Origin: Fontibacillus puldeungensis | Lineage (GTDB): Bacteria > Bacillota > Bacilli > Paenibacillales > Paenibacillaceae | DNA length: 64,000 nucleotides | Direction: 5' to 3' | Assembly: GCF_042678945.1 (NCBI RefSeq) | Contig: NZ_JBHTLM010000012.1 | Coordinates: 1-64,000 of the forward strand | Part shown: positions 61,424 through 64,000 of the stretch, in pieces | How positions within the stretch are numbered: the stretch's first letter is position 1 | Layout of the letters: each line of letters begins with the position of its first letter | Program-made: the position numbers and the translations under genes | The notes under the pieces: model-generated | What the model saw: only the letters and a program-made list of their open reading frames with translations | What the model was told of the DNA's origin: nothing | The model's database searches: none

Positions 61424-62410
61424 TCATCCCCTCGTTAAGTTGGTTTTAATTAAATTCTCTATCATTGCTCTACTCGGGAGTGCCGGAATCGCACCCTTTC
61501 CCATCGTTGTCATTGCCCCGCTCGCATTGGCAAAACGAAGGATTTCCTGTCCATGCGCATGAATAATGTCGGTTAAGTTGTCTTGAACGGCTCCCTTTTC
61601 CAAAAGCTGATACAAAAAACCTCCCACAAAAGCATCCCCAGCACCCGTTGTATCTTGCACATTGACGCTAAAGCCTGATCCAACATATTTCGTATCCGGA
61701 GATACATACAATTCAGCGCCATCCTTGCCACGGGTATAGATGACGACTTTCACATCCCCTGTAAATAGAGAGGCAATAGCTTCTTCCATATCCAAAATAC
61801 CCGTTACAAATTCAAGCTCTTCATCTGAAATTTTTACGATATGCGCAATCGGTAAAAAGGCTTGGATCGTTTCTTTGCACTTCTCGGCGCTATCCCACAG
61901 CGGAAGTCTTACATTAGGGTCAAAGCTTACGAGACCGCCTTTGTCTTTCACTGCTTCAATCGCTTTCAAATGTGCCTGCTTCATCGGACTATCCACCAGA
62001 TCGACGGAGCAAAAATGCAATATATCGTTCGAGGAAAAGATAGCCGGATCGACCTCATTGGGCGACAATAACAAATCCGCTGATGGATTACGGTAAAAGG
62101 AAAAATCCCTCTCCCCGTCTTCCCGTAAAGATACGAACGCCAAACCGGTATTGGCCTCTTTTGTTCTTTTCACATGATCTGTATTCACGCCTGCAGCTTC
62201 AAGCTGCTCCAGCAAATAATCACCAAAAGAATCTACGCCAAGCTTAGTCAGCATGGAAGCCTTGCCCCCGAATTTTGAAACGGCCGCCGCTACGTTCGCT
62301 GGAGCTCCTCCGGCAGCACGTTCAAAAGATACAACATCCTTTAACGGACGCCCTTTCTGCAGCGGGATAAAATCGATCAGCACTTCCCCAATCGCGTATA
62401 ACTGCCCCAC
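61424..62410 (-). CDS. Fructokinase (PfkB family)
   Basis: 328 residues from a GTG at 62410 (AGGAAGG 8 nt upstream; longer starts have no better site). Ribokinase-fold signature: AAGGAPANVAAAVSKFGG at the N-terminus and the ATP/anion-hole motif DTTGAGDAFVGGFLY at the C-terminus, with the catalytic Asp in GAGD. Phosphorylates fructose released by the hydrolase. Middle gene of the sucrose operon. Confidence 0.88.
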   Translation of the reverse strand: MGQLYAIGEVLIDFIPLQKGRPLKDVVSFERAAGGAPANVAAAVSKFGGKASMLTKLGVDSFGDYLLEQLEAAGVNTDHVKRTKEANTGLAFVSLREDGERDFSFYRNPSADLLLSPNEVDPAIFSSNDILHFCSVDLVDSPMKQAHLKAIEAVKDKGGLVSFDPNVRLPLWDSAEKCKETIQAFLPIAHIVKISDEELEFVTGILDMEEAIASLFTGDVKVVIYTRGKDGAELYVSPDTKYVGSGFSVNVQDTTGAGDAFVGGFLYQLLEKGAVQDNLTDIIHAHGQEILRFANASGAMTTMGKGAIPALPSRAMIENLIKTNLTRG

Positions 62411-62456
62411 TTTTTTCACCTTCCTATGGTCTTTCGAATTATGCACTTTGTGCGTG

Positions 62457-63926
62457 TCATATGCTCCAAACCGTGGCTTTGCAAGCTGCGCTCCCACCTT
62501 GAGCAAAAAAGCGAATCCCCGTACTATTCATACTAGGGAAGATACGGCTTGTAAATACCTCTTCACCATCATTCACGAAAATCTCAACAGAGGAGCTGTC
62601 TACAAACAGCTGGAACTTGATGTTGTCCGCGTCCAAGCTACAGCGCCGCTCCGTTCCATATTCCGTGGCAACGGGTTGCCCCGACTCGGAACGATCGAGG
62701 ATCACTTCCTTCTCCACCCGGTCGTACAGTAAGACGGTTTTCTCTGTTTCTCCCGTGCGGAACTCAATCCCAAATCGCTCGGCATTTGCGCCGGAAAATT
62801 CGCAGATTAGTTCATAGGATGTCCCTGAGAAGCCTTCAAAGGTATTTACTTCATCTTGCAGTGTCGACTCAAACTTAACTTCCTGTTTACGCAGCATTTG
62901 CAGCTCCCGAACCGGCTGTTGAATCATTTTGCCTTCGCGAAGCGTGATCTCCCTCGGCAGGGTTAGGCAGTTAGCCCACCCGTTTGAATCCGTCGGATAA
63001 TTCGTATCCGGGAGCCCCATCCAGGCCACGAGAATCCGTCGTCCGTCAGGCGCTGCTGTAGTCTGCTGTGCATAAAAATCAAAGCCTCGATCCAGCTCTT
63101 GAAATGATCCGTGCACAAATGATCGTCTTTCGGTGTCTAGCGGCTTGCCTACGATATAACCGGATTGGTAGATGTTGCGGTAATGATCTCCTTCGGGAGA
63201 GATACCCTGAGGTGAAAATAACAACACCCCTTGCTGGTCCATCTCGAAATAATCCGGACATTCCCACATGTAACCGAAATCTCCTAGCGAAGTGGCTATT
63301 TCACCTTCAAAGTCCCAAGCTTCCAAATCGGAAGAGCTGTACAACACCGCACAGCCGGTTTCATTCGCTCGCTGAGCGCCGATAACGCAGAAGTACTTGC
63401 CGCCTGAGAACCAAATCTTCGGATCTCGATAATGCTCGGTATACCCTTTTGGAACCGCTTTAATAACTGGGCGACTTCGCTTCTTGATTTTTCCGGTTGA
63501 ATCCATGACCGCTAGGTTTTGAAAAGGATGTCTCTCCCCTTGCTCATCACGGGTGTTGCCGGTGTACATCAAATACAGCTTGTCATCCTTGACAATTCCG
63601 CTGCCCGAATAAGCGCCATGGGAATCCTGTGGATCTCCGGGCTCGATCCCGACCCCGACATCTTCCCAGTGTACCAAATCGCTTGATTTCATGTGGTACC
63701 AATACTTCATACCATGAAACGTTCCTAAAGGAAACCATTGATAAAACAAGTGGTATTCTCCCTGGTAAAACGTAAATCCGTTTGGATCGTTGAGCAATCC
63801 TGCAGAAGCCTGAATGTGATATGACTGCCTCCAGGGGCATCCTTTGGCCTTCTCTTGGAGCTGCTCGAACTCCCCAGGCTGGGCTTGTTCCAGCTTTCTG
63901 TACTTAAGTTCGTCTGAAATATTCAT
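62457..63926 (-). CDS. GH32 sucrose-6-phosphate hydrolase
   Basis: 489 residues. Nucleophile in LLNDPNG, transition-state Asp in YRDPKIW and acid/base Glu in MWECPDYF, that is, all three GH32 catalytic carboxylates, in a five-bladed propeller, followed by the C-terminal beta-sandwich (VDSSSVEIFVNDGEEVFTSR). No signal peptide, so it cleaves imported sucrose-6-phosphate inside the cell. First gene of the operon; promoter and operator lie at the right edge. Confidence 0.92.
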   Translation of the reverse strand: MNISDELKYRKLEQAQPGEFEQLQEKAKGCPWRQSYHIQASAGLLNDPNGFTFYQGEYHLFYQWFPLGTFHGMKYWYHMKSSDLVHWEDVGVGIEPGDPQDSHGAYSGSGIVKDDKLYLMYTGNTRDEQGERHPFQNLAVMDSTGKIKKRSRPVIKAVPKGYTEHYRDPKIWFSGGKYFCVIGAQRANETGCAVLYSSSDLEAWDFEGEIATSLGDFGYMWECPDYFEMDQQGVLLFSPQGISPEGDHYRNIYQSGYIVGKPLDTERRSFVHGSFQELDRGFDFYAQQTTAAPDGRRILVAWMGLPDTNYPTDSNGWANCLTLPREITLREGKMIQQPVRELQMLRKQEVKFESTLQDEVNTFEGFSGTSYELICEFSGANAERFGIEFRTGETEKTVLLYDRVEKEVILDRSESGQPVATEYGTERRCSLDADNIKFQLFVDSSSVEIFVNDGEEVFTSRIFPSMNSTGIRFFAQGGSAACKATVWSI

Positions 63927-63988
63927 TGTTTTTTCTCCATCTATCCAATGTCAAAGGGATAAAACAAGTTCTAATTTCCTTGCAAAAA

Positions 63989-64000
63989 GGAACCGGTTCC
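63989..64000. promoter_or_regulatory. LacI-family operator upstream of the sucrose operon
   Basis: GGAACCGGTTCC is a perfect palindrome at the very end of the window. A minus-strand promoter follows: TTGCAA, 16 nt, TTTATC. This suggests repression by a ScrR-like LacI regulator. Confidence 0.6.

Overview
The window looks like a Paenibacillus-type Gram-positive chromosome. Ribosome binding sites are strong AGGAGG type, and the right part holds an Lpl/Yte-like sugar ABC transporter behind a membrane-anchored AraC regulator, a DUF4855 protein and a sucrose PTS operon. It divides into two very different halves.

Positions 1 to about 39.1 kb are an AT-rich array of about 45 small genes. Nearly all lie on the minus strand, usually one per unit. 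The units are separated by about 43 copies (30 complete) of a 140-185 bp structured repeat. Each repeat is bounded by short inverted cores (nnnTAAC ... GTTAnnn) and inner boxes (ATTCACG ... CGTGAAT), and encloses three hairpins. The layout is that of an integron gene-cassette array (attC sites, promoterless-looking single genes, mostly accessory functions). The repeats, however, are branched rather than a single imperfect hairpin, and no integrase is visible. The best evidence that the gene units are the mobile objects is that the roughly 10-18 bases flanking the repeats match in inverted orientation across each gene, not across each repeat. Cargo: Nudix hydrolases (5), GNAT acetyltransferases (5), SAM methyltransferases (5), two APH-like kinases, a nucleotidyltransferase, P-loop kinases, HIT, VOC, GrpB, phosphoglycerate-mutase-like and inositol-phosphatase proteins, DUF proteins, small membrane and lipoproteins, two type I toxin-antitoxin cassettes with a third decayed copy, gene-less cassettes and several decaying genes.

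Two stretches inside the array look foreign to it. One is 1.7-3.7 kb, with a GNAT/ParB-like fusion and a broken methyltransferase. The other is 9.55-12.07 kb, a GC-richer segment with a membrane alpha/beta hydrolase and a response-regulator fragment, which splits one repeat at its presumed crossover point.

From 39.2 kb to the end is ordinary chromosome: a zinc-ribbon membrane protein; DUF4855, M55 D-aminopeptidase and enolase-superfamily genes; a DUF4434 protein and an MDR dehydrogenase; an AraC-type regulator with two ABC permeases and a solute-binding lipoprotein; a catabolic block (two Gfo/Idh/MocA oxidoreductases, a sugar-phosphate isomerase, a DapA-family lyase, an epimerase and a regulator) with a shared palindromic operator candidate; and a sucrose operon (GH32 hydrolase, fructokinase, PTS IIBCA) with a LacI-type operator at the window edge. 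Family names come from recognising motifs by eye; no database search was possible.
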